A DNA stretch of 64,000 bases from Sphingobium sp. EM0848 (GTDB lineage Bacteria; Pseudomonadota; Alphaproteobacteria; Sphingomonadales; Sphingomonadaceae). Shown here piece after piece: positions 9,576 through 19,776 of the stretch. How positions within the stretch are numbered: position 1 is the first letter of the stretch; the number at the start of each line of letters is the position of its first letter. The DNA lies in assembly GCF_013375555.1 (NCBI RefSeq), contig NZ_JABXWB010000001.1, forward strand, positions 1,178,001 through 1,242,000. The letters are read 5' to 3'. The notes below the pieces were generated by a model. The model ran no database searches, was not told the DNA's origin, and saw nothing but the letters and a program-made list of their open reading frames with translations. Made by a program: the position numbers and the translations under genes.

Positions 9576-10676
9576 TCAGACGTTGAAGCGGAACAGCATG
9601 ATATCGCCGTCCTGCGTCACATAGTCCTTGCCTTCGGATCGCCACTTGCCCGCTTCCTTGGCTCCGGCTTCGCCATTGAACTGGACGTAATCGGCATAGG
9701 CCATGGTTTCGGCGCGGATGAAGCCCTTCTCGAAATCGGTGTGGATCGCGCCTGCGGCCTGCGGCGCCTTCGAGCCTTTGGACACGGTCCAGGCGCGCGC
9801 TTCCTTCGGCCCAACGGTGAAGAAGGTGATGAGGCCCAGCAATTCGTAACCCGCGCGGATGATGCGGGCGAGGCCAGCTTCCGTCAGCCCCAGCGCCTCC
9901 AGATATTCTGCCCGTTCCTCGATCGGCATGGTGACGAGTTCCGCCTCGATCGCGGCCGACACGATCACGGCCTTGGCATTTTCCGCCGCAGCCTTCTCGA
10001 ACACCCGCGCCGAATGGGCGTTGCCGGTGGCAGCGCTGTCTTCCTCGACATTGCAGACATAGAGGACGGGCTTGGCCGTCAGCAACTGCGCCTGTCCGAA
10101 GAGGCGCTCTTCCTCGACATCCTTGGGAACGGTGAGGCGGGCCGGCTTGCCGTCGCGCAACAGGTCGAGCGCCTGCCCCAGCACCGATGCGGCGGCCTTC
10201 GCTTCCTTGTCGCCCTGCGCCGCCTTCTTGGCAAGGTTCGGCACGCGCTTCTCCAGCGATTCCAGATCGGCGAGCATCAATTCGGTCTCGACCGTCTCGG
10301 CATCGGCAATGGGATCGACCTTGCCCTCGACATGGGTGATGTCGCCATCTTCGAAACAGCGCAACACATGGACGATGGCGTCGGTCTCGCGGATATTGGC
10401 CAGGAACTGGTTGCCCAGCCCCTCGCCCTTGGACGCGCCACGGACCAGCCCCGCAATGTCGACGAACGACAACTGGGTCTCGATAATCTTGGCACTGCCG
10501 CCGATCTTCGCGATCGTCTGCAACCGGTCGTCGGGCACGGCAACGCGGCCCTCATTCGGCTCGATGGTGCAGAAGGGATAGTTCGCCGCCTGCGCCGCCT
10601 GCGTCTCGGTCAGCGCATTGAACAGGGTGGACTTGCCCACATTGGGAAGCCCGACGATACCGCAACGAAAACCCAT
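9576..10676 (-). CDS. ychF: Ribosome-binding ATPase YchF
   Basis: A 366-residue Obg-family protein of normal length. The G1 motif is GLPNVGKSTLFNAL, the switch region has DIAGLVRGASKGEGLG, and the altered G4 region (NVEED rather than NKxD) explains the family's preference for ATP over GTP. A coiled-coil region follows at about residues 130-200, and the C-terminal TGS domain contains AIHTDFEKGFIRAE. YchF binds the ribosome and affects translation and stress responses. It is upstream of the deoxyinosine glycosylase. Confidence 0.97.
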   Translation of the reverse strand: MGFRCGIVGLPNVGKSTLFNALTETQAAQAANYPFCTIEPNEGRVAVPDDRLQTIAKIGGSAKIIETQLSFVDIAGLVRGASKGEGLGNQFLANIRETDAIVHVLRCFEDGDITHVEGKVDPIADAETVETELMLADLESLEKRVPNLAKKAAQGDKEAKAAASVLGQALDLLRDGKPARLTVPKDVEEERLFGQAQLLTAKPVLYVCNVEEDSAATGNAHSARVFEKAAAENAKAVIVSAAIEAELVTMPIEERAEYLEALGLTEAGLARIIRAGYELLGLITFFTVGPKEARAWTVSKGSKAPQAAGAIHTDFEKGFIRAETMAYADYVQFNGEAGAKEAGKWRSEGKDYVTQDGDIMLFRFNV

Positions 10677-10742
10677 GGAACTGCCTTCACGTCAAGATGA
10701 TTGGCCGCGCCGATAGCGCTTTCGTGGGCCTTTGGCCAGTTC

Positions 10743-11435
10743 TCAGTGGCGGAAGAACAATGAGATTGACGCGACATGGTTGACGCGGCTGTTCCCGGCC
10801 CGCTGGTTGATCGTCTGGTTGAGATAGCCGATCTCCGCCGTCGAAGCGTCACCAAGCCCCAGTTCTGCCCCGATGAAAGCACGCGCCTGATCGAACCCGC
10901 TTTTCGCGCCCCAATCGGTGCTGTTGAGCGCCACGAACCCCTCGCCATAGATCAGCGCGTTCACGGCATTGCTCCCCGGTTTCAGCGGCTTTTCGTAGCG
11001 GATCATCTCGCGCAGCCGCCATCCCATATCGCTGCCATCGGATCGCCAGCGCTGTTCCAGCCGGGTGCGGGAGGACAACTCGCCGCCCCAGGGCTTGCCG
11101 ATGGTCCAGCTCAATTGCTGAAAACTGCGCTCCTCATTCACATCCCTGCCACCGTCGACGGGCAGCACGGCATGGGCGTAGCCCTGATAGACTGTGAGAT
11201 TGGGCGACAATTTCCAACCCAAAGCGCCGCGCAGCAGCATCTGGTCGAGCCGCGACACCCCATCCCCGATACGCGGCTGAATTTCCGCGAAATAGACCAG
11301 CTTCCCTGACACCGATCCCATTGCGGTGAGGTTGACCCAAAGCTGTTCGTCCTGCGTGGTGCGCGCCATGGCGCTCCCGGCAAAGCCCATCGCGGAGGCA
11401 CATATAATAAAGCTATGGAAAAGGCGGCGCATCAT
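10743..11435 (-). CDS. DUF2490 family outer membrane protein
   Basis: A 230-residue protein with a signal peptide (about residues 1-24, ending SAMA). The mature part is made of alternating amphipathic strands and ends in FFRH, with an aromatic residue near the C-terminus as expected of an outer membrane beta-barrel. The pattern EQLWVNLTA, LEQRWRSDG and YGEGFVALN matches the DUF2490 family. Function unknown. It stands alone between pgm and ychF on the same strand; no strong terminator was seen on either side. Confidence 0.8.
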   Translation of the reverse strand: MMRRLFHSFIICASAMGFAGSAMARTTQDEQLWVNLTAMGSVSGKLVYFAEIQPRIGDGVSRLDQMLLRGALGWKLSPNLTVYQGYAHAVLPVDGGRDVNEERSFQQLSWTIGKPWGGELSSRTRLEQRWRSDGSDMGWRLREMIRYEKPLKPGSNAVNALIYGEGFVALNSTDWGAKSGFDQARAFIGAELGLGDASTAEIGYLNQTINQRAGNSRVNHVASISLFFRH

Positions 11436-11522
11436 GGTCCTTCAAGAAAGGCGAAAATCCGCCCTCCTTTATGCGCCGCCTATTTCCCCCAGATTTCCGG
11501 TTGGTAAGCTTTGGCGACCGGA

Positions 11523-13187
<1,665 letters not shown>

Positions 13188-13257
13188 CTATGGCCCAGCA
13201 ATGCGACAATCCGCAATGAGGCCCAGCCGTTCCGTCGCGAGGGCGGGGCGGACGGCC

Positions 13258-13827
13258 TCAGTCCGCCAGCCGCAAAGATACCTCATTCATGAAACGGGCA
13301 TCGTCACCCTTGGCCAGCCATTCTGCTTCGGCGCCGATGGCACCCAGCATATCGGACAGCGCGTCCATTTCACTCTTATGATAATTGCCGAGGACATAGC
13401 CATGCACCCGGTCCTTGTGCCCCGGATGCCCGATGCCGATCCGTACCCGCCGAAAGTCAGCGCCGATATGCGCATCGGTGGAGCGCAGCCCGTTATGGCC
13501 CGCATTGCCGCCGCCGCGTTTCACCTTGACCTTCATCGGCGCCAGATCCAGTTCGTCGTGGAAGACGGTCACATCCTCCGGCGTCAGCTTGTAGAAGCGC
13601 ATCGCCTCTCCGACCGAGCGGCCGCTTTCATTCATGAAAGTGGCGGGCTTGATCAGAATGATCTTCTCCGGGCCGATCCGGCCTTCCTGCACCCAGCCCT
13701 GAAACTGTTTCTTCGGCGCCGAAAAGCGATGAATGTCCGCGATCACATCCACGGCCATGAAGCCGACATTATGCCGGTTCATCGCATATTGGGTGCCCGG
13801 ATTGCCAAGGCCCACCCAGATCTGCAT
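13258..13827 (-). CDS. pth: Peptidyl-tRNA hydrolase
   Basis: A 189-residue enzyme that recycles peptidyl-tRNA. It begins with the canonical VGLGNPGTQYAMNRHNVGF, containing the catalytic histidine, and has KPATFMNESG, HDELDL and the GGGNAGHNGLRS loop. It follows rplY, and a rho-independent terminator lies between the two genes. pth could still be reached by read-through or have its own promoter. Confidence 0.97.
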   Translation of the reverse strand: MQIWVGLGNPGTQYAMNRHNVGFMAVDVIADIHRFSAPKKQFQGWVQEGRIGPEKIILIKPATFMNESGRSVGEAMRFYKLTPEDVTVFHDELDLAPMKVKVKRGGGNAGHNGLRSTDAHIGADFRRVRIGIGHPGHKDRVHGYVLGNYHKSEMDALSDMLGAIGAEAEWLAKGDDARFMNEVSLRLAD

Positions 13828-13841
13828 CGCTTGTCCACTCC

Positions 13842-13878
13842 AAAGAAAAATCCCGCCCGCCGGGTAGGCGGACGGGAT
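13842..13878 (-). terminator. Rho-independent terminator after rplY
   Basis: Read on the minus strand, a 12-base stem (arms at 13867-13878 and 13850-13861, one mismatch) with a 5-base loop is followed by TTTTTCTTT. It lies between rplY and pth, so it probably ends or attenuates the rplY transcript. Confidence 0.8.
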
Positions 13879-13913
13879 CGAAATTTCCAGCCCGAAGGCT
13901 GACAGCTAAAGGC

Positions 13914-14528
13914 TCAGGCGCCTTCGGCCGGGGTTTCGTTGTCGCCTTCGGCGCTCTTCAGAGCCGAGGGAGCAACGATGGTCGCGACGGTGAAGTCGGT
14001 TTCGTCATGGGCAGCCTTGGCGCCCTTGGGCAGCTTCACGGCGCCGATGTGGATCGATTCGCCAACGTCCAGGCCGGCCAGGTCCACGACGACATCGTCG
14101 GGGATCGCGGCTGCATCGACGATCAGTTCGATCTCATGCGCGACGATGTTCAGCACGCCGCCCTTCTTCAGGCCGGGCGAAGCGTCTTCATTCTTGAAGA
14201 CCACCGGCACGTTGACGTGGACGGTGGCATGTTCCGAAACGCGCAGGAAGTCGGCGTGCAGCGGACGGTCGGTCACGGGATGGAAGGCGACATCCTTGGG
14301 CAGGGTGCGCACGGCCTTGCCGTTCACCTCGACCATGACGACCGAATTGAAGAAGTGGCCGGTGCCGAGCAGCTTGTTGAGGAGCTTTTCCTCGACGTGG
14401 ATCGACTGCGGTTCTTCATTGTTACCATAGATGACGGCGGGTACGCGGCCCTCACGGCGGAGAGCGCGGGAGGCTCCCTTGCCTGCCCGATCGCGTGCCT
14501 CTGCCGACAGCGTAAGCTGCTCGCTCAT
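13914..14528 (-). CDS. rplY: 50S ribosomal protein L25 / general stress protein Ctc
   Basis: A 204-residue L25 of the long Ctc type, with the N-terminal 5S rRNA-binding domain ([24 protein letters not shown]) and the C-terminal TL5-like beta domain. The tail is acidic and alanine-rich (about 185-204). It binds 5S rRNA in the central protuberance. A good ribosome site (GGAGA) precedes the ATG at 14528. The rplY-pth order is common in bacteria. Confidence 0.95.
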   Translation of the reverse strand: MSEQLTLSAEARDRAGKGASRALRREGRVPAVIYGNNEEPQSIHVEEKLLNKLLGTGHFFNSVVMVEVNGKAVRTLPKDVAFHPVTDRPLHADFLRVSEHATVHVNVPVVFKNEDASPGLKKGGVLNIVAHEIELIVDAAAIPDDVVVDLAGLDVGESIHIGAVKLPKGAKAAHDETDFTVATIVAPSALKSAEGDNETPAEGA

Positions 14529-14639
14529 TGCGTGTCTCCAAAAGCAAATTGATGTAAGCGCCCGCCACGCCTCCAGGGATGACCATGTCGGGACGCGCGC
14601 CCCAATAGCAGAAAGGCGCGGGAAAGCAAGAGACAGGCG

Positions 14640-15536
14640 TTATTGCACCCGCGTCACTTTATAACCCCGGGCTTGCAGCAGTTCGATCAGATTGTCCTTG
14701 CCCGCCAGATGCCCTGCGCCCACAGCGATGAAGGGATGCCCCTTGAGCGCTTCCACCGACTTCACCCAATCCCGGTTGCGGTCGACCAGCACCGCCTGTT
14801 CGACCACCGGATCGGGTTCCTCGCTCAACTGGTCCTCCCGTGAGAGGGTGGCGATGTCGCCCTTGATCCAGGCTTTAAGGATGCGGTCGTAAAGCATTCG
14901 CATATCCTGCGCCTCATGCACGGTATCGACCAGCAACCGCTGTTGCGCGGCCTCGGGCAATGTGTCGAAGGCCCGGAACTGCCGCTCCACCGTCTCCAGC
15001 CCGCCGATCGGCTTGCCTGCATCCCTGAATGCCGCGATCAGCGCCGGTTCCACGCCATTATCCTGACTGACATGGAGCGCCTGCTGCGCCGCCGCAGAGA
15101 GGAGCATCGCCGCGGCCCAGCTTTCATAGCCGGAGAGGGTTTTCGCATCGGCCCCGCCTTTGCTGATGATTTGGTCGAGCGCTGCCTTGTCCTCACCGGG
15201 AACGCGCGCGTCGAGCGGCGGAAGGGCGGGACTGCGCCCCATCTTCTCGAAAATCGCCAGAGTCCTGGCTTGATCCTGAATTTCCGCCGATTCCAGTATC
15301 AGCCGATCCGCCTGCGCCACGGCGTCCCGGATCGGCGCCGTCTGCCATTGCACGTTGCTGGGCAGCACATGGATGGTGCCGAACAGCCAGCCGTCGATGC
15401 CCTTGCCTTCCACCCGCCAGAGCGCGGGTCCGCCGCCCGGAGGCGGAGCAGGGGGCTCAGCCCCACAGGCTGCAATCAGAAACAGCGCCGCCAGTCCGAG
15501 CCCAAGGGCAAGCCGGCGTGCCAGCAGACACATCAT
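14640..15536 (-). CDS. GumN/TraB-family lipoprotein (second copy of tandem pair)
   Basis: A 298-residue TraB/GumN-family protein with a lipoprotein signal (lipobox IAAC, about residue 23). The family motifs are LFGTIHVLPS near residue 55 and [13 protein letters not shown] near the end, holding the GxxH pair proposed to bind metal in the Tiki/TraB fold. The mature N-terminus is proline-rich. It starts 1 base after the stop of the paralogue upstream, so both are on one transcript. The enzymatic role in bacteria is not established. Confidence 0.85.
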   Translation of the reverse strand: MMCLLARRLALGLGLAALFLIAACGAEPPAPPPGGGPALWRVEGKGIDGWLFGTIHVLPSNVQWQTAPIRDAVAQADRLILESAEIQDQARTLAIFEKMGRSPALPPLDARVPGEDKAALDQIISKGGADAKTLSGYESWAAAMLLSAAAQQALHVSQDNGVEPALIAAFRDAGKPIGGLETVERQFRAFDTLPEAAQQRLLVDTVHEAQDMRMLYDRILKAWIKGDIATLSREDQLSEEPDPVVEQAVLVDRNRDWVKSVEALKGHPFIAVGAGHLAGKDNLIELLQARGYKVTRVQ

Positions 15537-15537
15537 C

Positions 15538-16452
15538 CTATTGCTTCACTCGCACCGACGAAACGCCCAGCGCCTTCAACTGATCCTGCACGCTGTCCTT
15601 GCCCGCCAGATGTCCCGCGCCCACCGCGATGAACACCGTGCCCGGCTGGTCCAGCCGCTGCTTGATCCACTTTGCCCAATTGGCATTGCGCTGGATCAGC
15701 AGCACCCGCGCCAGTTCCGGCGTCGCTTCCAGCGACTCGTTCATCTCGGCCGCCAGCTTGTCGGGCTCTCCCCCTTGCCAATGTTTGACCAGGCTTGCGA
15801 ACTCCCTGTCCATGTCAGGCAGCCCCTCGATGGTCGTCGTCAGGAACTTGACCTGCTGGGCCATCGGTAGCCCGGCGAAATAGCCGAGTTGTTGCTCCAC
15901 CGTCTCCAGCGCGCCAATCTTCTTGCCCGAAGCCTTGGCCGCCGCCGACAGCACCTTTTCCGCGCCGAGGTCAGCCTTGTAGCCGAGCTTTTCCAAAGGC
16001 TGAACGGACAATGCCATGCCCGCCATCCACGGATTGAACATCTCGAAAGCCTGCCAGGGCAGGCCATTGGCAGCCATCGCTGACTGATATCTGGCCCGTT
16101 CCTCCGCATTCAGCCGGTCGGACAGCTTCACACCATCCCGTGCCAGCGCCGTTCCCGCCATGGTCGATGCCAGCGCACTGGGATCTTCCGGCTCCACAAT
16201 TTCCAGCACCAGCTCGTCGGACCGATCGAAGGCCGATTTGATCCCGCCCTTGAACCAGTCGATGCCCGGTTTCAGGACATGAACCGTGCCGAACAGATAG
16301 ATGGTGGTGTCGGCATCCTTCACCGTCCACAATGCAGGCGCCGCATAGGTGGACCGCGCCGTGACACTGCGCGCTGAAACGGGTTGCGCCAGCGCACATC
16401 CACCAAGCAACATCAGGGCGGGCGCGAGCCAGCGGAAATTGGGCCATTTCAT
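15538..16452 (-). CDS. GumN/TraB-family protein (first copy of tandem pair)
   Basis: A 304-residue paralogue of the next gene. ATG 16452 was chosen because a hydrophobic signal segment follows directly ([16 protein letters not shown]). A possible lipobox LGGC is present. The family motifs are [11 protein letters not shown] and [13 protein letters not shown]. It faces glyQ divergently across 172 bases. The two copies share layout and motifs but are clearly diverged, so the duplication is old. Confidence 0.85.
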   Translation of the reverse strand: MKWPNFRWLAPALMLLGGCALAQPVSARSVTARSTYAAPALWTVKDADTTIYLFGTVHVLKPGIDWFKGGIKSAFDRSDELVLEIVEPEDPSALASTMAGTALARDGVKLSDRLNAEERARYQSAMAANGLPWQAFEMFNPWMAGMALSVQPLEKLGYKADLGAEKVLSAAAKASGKKIGALETVEQQLGYFAGLPMAQQVKFLTTTIEGLPDMDREFASLVKHWQGGEPDKLAAEMNESLEATPELARVLLIQRNANWAKWIKQRLDQPGTVFIAVGAGHLAGKDSVQDQLKALGVSSVRVKQ

Positions 16453-16624
16453 GCGTTTTGCAGGTCCATCTGATCGATCTTGCCCCATCCATGCGTCCCG
16501 CGATGCAACAGGGCAAGCGGATTTACCTTGTCCCATGCCTCTTTCCCTTGACCCTGCGGCCTCGCTGCGCCAAGGCGCGCCGAAATCAAACCGTCATTTT
16601 TCCTTTTTCCTTAAGGGACCGTCC

Positions 16625-17497
16625 GTGGCGACAAGCAAAGCGCTCTCCTTTCAGGACTTGATCCTGACGCTCCATGCTTATTGGGGGAAGCAGGGCTGTG
16701 TGATCCTGCAACCCTATGACATGGAAGTGGGCGCGGGCACCTTCCACCCGGCAACCACCTTGCGCAGCCTTGGACCGAACGCATGGAACGCCGCCTATGT
16801 ACAGCCCAGCCGCCGTCCGACCGATGGCCGCTATGGTGAAAACCCCAACCGGCTCCAGCATTATTACCAATATCAGGTGATCATGAAGCCGTCCCCGGCG
16901 AACCTTCAGGAACTCTATCTGGGGTCGTTGGTCGAGATCGGCATCGACCCGCTGATCCATGACATCCGCTTCGTCGAGGACGATTGGGAAAGCCCGACAC
17001 TGGGCGCCTGGGGCCTTGGCTGGGAAGTCTGGTGCGACGGCATGGAAGTCACCCAGTTCACCTATTTCCAGCAGATGGGCGGCTTTGACTGCAAGCCGGT
17101 CGCGGGCGAGCTGACCTACGGCCTTGAACGCCTCGCCATGTATATTCAGGGCGTCGACAGCGTTTACGACCTGAAGTTCAACGACGCGGGCGTCACCTAC
17201 GGCGACGTGTTCCTCGAAAATGAGCGACAGATGTCGAAATGGAATTTCGAGATCGCCGACACCGAAAAGCTGTTCCGCTGGTTCAGGGATGCCGAGGCCG
17301 AGTGCAAGGCCTCGTTGGAGGCGGGGGTTCCGCTCGCCGCCTATGATCAGGCGATCAAGGCTAGCCATGTCTTCAACCTGCTTCAGGCGCGCGGCGTCAT
17401 TTCGGTGCAGGAACGCGCCAGCTATATCGGTCGCGTGCGCGACCTCGCCAAGGGCGCCTGCGAAAAGTGGATGGAAGTGAACGGGTGGGCCGCATGA
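16625..17497 (+). CDS. glyQ: Glycyl-tRNA synthetase alpha subunit
   Basis: A 290-residue catalytic subunit of the heterotetrameric bacterial glycyl-tRNA synthetase. GTG at 16625 was chosen because the family starts just before [13 protein letters not shown] and an AAGGGA site lies upstream; the longer open frame upstream overlaps the divergent gene. Visible motifs are [21 protein letters not shown], split here only for length, and MQ-type class II motifs in the central part ([21 protein letters not shown] region). The stop overlaps the glyS start. Confidence 0.97.
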   Translation: MATSKALSFQDLILTLHAYWGKQGCVILQPYDMEVGAGTFHPATTLRSLGPNAWNAAYVQPSRRPTDGRYGENPNRLQHYYQYQVIMKPSPANLQELYLGSLVEIGIDPLIHDIRFVEDDWESPTLGAWGLGWEVWCDGMEVTQFTYFQQMGGFDCKPVAGELTYGLERLAMYIQGVDSVYDLKFNDAGVTYGDVFLENERQMSKWNFEIADTEKLFRWFRDAEAECKASLEAGVPLAAYDQAIKASHVFNLLQARGVISVQERASYIGRVRDLAKGACEKWMEVNGWAA

Positions 17498-19608
17498 TGA
17501 CCGATTTCCTGCTCGAACTGCGCTGCGAGGAAATCCCGGCGCGCATGCAGTTGAAGGCATCGGAGGACCTCGCCCGCCTCTTCACCGAGGAACTGGCGAA
17601 GGCGGGCCTGAAGCCGGAAAGCATCGACAGCTTCGTTACGCCGCGCCGTCTGGCGCTGATCGCGCGCAACCTGCCGCTGGAAACCGCTGCCGTCAGCGAA
17701 GAGTTCAAAGGTCCGCGCACCTCCGCGCCTGCGCAGGCGCTTGAAGGCTTCCTCCGCAAGACCGGCCTGACGCAGGATCAGCTTGAGGACCGTGACGGCA
17801 TCTGGTTCGCGGTGGTCAACAAGCCCGGCCGCGCCACCGCTGGAGTGCTGGCCGAAGCCGTACCCACGGTGATCCGCGCTTTCCCCTGGCCCAAGTCCAT
17901 GCGCTGGGGCGCCGCTTCGCAGACCACGGAAAGCCTGCGCTGGGTCCGCCCGCTGCAAGGTATCGTCGCGATCCTGGGCGACGATCTGGTCGACATCGAG
18001 ATAGAAGGCGTCAAGTCGGGCTTTGCCACGCTCGGCCACCGCTTCCATCATCCCGGTGAGATCACCATCGGCAGCGCCCACGACTATGTTGAAAAGCTGC
18101 GGGCCTGCCATGTGATCGCGTCGCATCAGGAACGCCAGGCGATCATCGAAGCCAAGGCCGCAGAAGCTGCTGCTGCCCATGGATATACGGTGATCGAGGA
18201 TAAGGGCCTCATCGCGGAAAATGCGGGCCTCACCGAATGGCCGGTGCCGCTGTTGGGCGATTTCGATCCGGCCTTTCTTGAGGTCCCGCCTGAAGTTATT
18301 CAGCTAACCCTCCGTATCAACCAGAAATATTTCGTTCTGCGTGACGCGAGCGGCAAGCTCGCCCCGGCCTTCATCTGCACCGCCAATATCGAGGCGAAGG
18401 ATGGCGGCGCGGCGATCATCGCGGGCAATCGCAAGGTCCTCGCCGCACGTCTGTCGGACGCCCGTTTCTTCTGGGAACAGGACCGTAAGACGAAGCTGGA
18501 GGATCACGCGAAGAAGCTGGAGCGCATCACCTTCCACGAAAAGCTCGGCACCGTGGCCGACAAGGTGGAGCGTGTCGCGAAGCTGGCCCGCTGGCTGGTG
18601 GAAGGGGGCATCGTTCCCCCCACCTCAACCGGCACCCCCGCGAAAGCGGGGGCCCATCTCCCGGCCTTGCATCCAGACGCAGCGCTGGAGATGGATTCCC
18701 GCTTTCGCGGGAATGACAAAGAGAAAACGGCGTTGGCGGACTTGGCCGAGCAGGCGGCGCGTCTTGCCAAGGCTGACCTCGTGACCGAAATGGTTGGCGA
18801 ATTCCCCGAGTTGCAAGGCGTCATGGGCGGCTATTATGCCCGTGCTGAGGGGCTACCCGATGCAGTGGCCGATGCCGTGCGCGATCATTACAAGCCGGTC
18901 GGGCAGGGGGACAATGTTCCCGCTGCGGCCACGACCGTCGCGGTGGCGCTTGCAGACAAGCTCGATACGCTCCGTTCATTCTTCGGCATTGACGAAAAGC
19001 CCACCGGCTCGCGCGATCCCTTCGCGCTTCGGAGGGCTGCGCTGGGCGTCATTCAGATCGTCACCGCGAATGATTTGCGTTTTGCCGTCGCGGAGGGCGA
19101 TCTGCTCGACTTCTTCGCTGACCGCCTCAAGGTTCAGCAGAAGGAAGCTGGCGTCCGCCACGACCTGATCGATGCGGTGTTCGCGCTCGGTGGCGAGGAT
19201 GATCTCGTCCGCCTGCTCGCCCGCGTGAAGGCGCTCCAGTCCTTTATCGCGACCGACGATGGCACCAACCTGCTCGCCGGTTACAAGCGCGCCGCCAATA
19301 TCCTGAAGAAGGAGGGCGTCGAAACCGCCGAAAAGGTCGAATTGACCTATGCCCCCGAACAGGCCGAGGCCGACCTCATCACCGCGCTTGACGGAGCCGA
19401 GCCTCGCGCAGCCGCTGCCGTTGTGGCGGAGGATTTCGAAGGTGCGATGGCCGCACTTGCAACATTGCGCGCGCCGATCGACGCCTTTTTCGAAACTGTG
19501 ACGGTCAACGACGCCGATCCGGCGAAGCGCTCCGCTCGCCTCGCGCTGCTTGCGCGGGTGCGGGAAGCGGTCCACGCGGTCGCGGATTTCTCGAAAATTT
19601 CAGGTTAA
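17494..19608 (+). CDS. glyS: Glycyl-tRNA synthetase beta subunit, with in-frame palindromic insert
   Basis: A 704-residue beta subunit that binds tRNA-Gly. It starts in ATGA overlap with glyQ (a second ATG lies at 17497). The typical opening [14 protein letters not shown] and the internal [14 protein letters not shown] are present, as is [17 protein letters not shown]. Between the LARWLVEGG and [13 protein letters not shown] stretches sits an extra segment (about residues 379-408) that matches a palindromic repeat DNA element and not the family; it keeps the frame. The rest of the gene looks intact, so the protein is probably functional. Confidence 0.95.
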   Translation: MMTDFLLELRCEEIPARMQLKASEDLARLFTEELAKAGLKPESIDSFVTPRRLALIARNLPLETAAVSEEFKGPRTSAPAQALEGFLRKTGLTQDQLEDRDGIWFAVVNKPGRATAGVLAEAVPTVIRAFPWPKSMRWGAASQTTESLRWVRPLQGIVAILGDDLVDIEIEGVKSGFATLGHRFHHPGEITIGSAHDYVEKLRACHVIASHQERQAIIEAKAAEAAAAHGYTVIEDKGLIAENAGLTEWPVPLLGDFDPAFLEVPPEVIQLTLRINQKYFVLRDASGKLAPAFICTANIEAKDGGAAIIAGNRKVLAARLSDARFFWEQDRKTKLEDHAKKLERITFHEKLGTVADKVERVAKLARWLVEGGIVPPTSTGTPAKAGAHLPALHPDAALEMDSRFRGNDKEKTALADLAEQAARLAKADLVTEMVGEFPELQGVMGGYYARAEGLPDAVADAVRDHYKPVGQGDNVPAAATTVAVALADKLDTLRSFFGIDEKPTGSRDPFALRRAALGVIQIVTANDLRFAVAEGDLLDFFADRLKVQQKEAGVRHDLIDAVFALGGEDDLVRLLARVKALQSFIATDDGTNLLAGYKRAANILKKEGVETAEKVELTYAPEQAEADLITALDGAEPRAAAAVVAEDFEGAMAALATLRAPIDAFFETVTVNDADPAKRSARLALLARVREAVHAVADFSKISG
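18628..18718. repeat. Palindromic repeat element inserted in glyS
   Basis: Two hairpins in inverted orientation flank a short spacer: CCCCCGC-GAAA-GCGGGGG at 18635-18652 and ATTCCCGC-TTTC-GCGGGAAT at 18695-18714. The inner flanks CATCTCC and GGAGATG are also inverted copies, so the whole unit can fold into one long structure. This resembles the scattered REP-like elements with the CGAAAG core known from many proteobacteria, which translate to the peptide MDSRFRGND. Inside glyS it adds about 30 codons without breaking the frame. Confidence 0.85.
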
Positions 19609-19776
19609 TGCCAGAAGATACCCGCACAAGCGGGAAAATCAGTGAACTGAGAGAGCAATTATCGTAAAAGCAGGTGCGTTTATCGCTCCCCTGTTTTAAA
19701 ATTTTGTTGCAACGCACAAATGCACGGCAATCAGTGCAGGAGAGCCGCAAGTATGTTGACAATGGAAGAGGCCAGC

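Noticed and set aside
19619..19640. Hairpin CCCGC-ACAA-GCGGG just after glyS as a terminator
   Set aside because: The stem is only five bases and is followed by AAAA rather than T residues on the plus strand.
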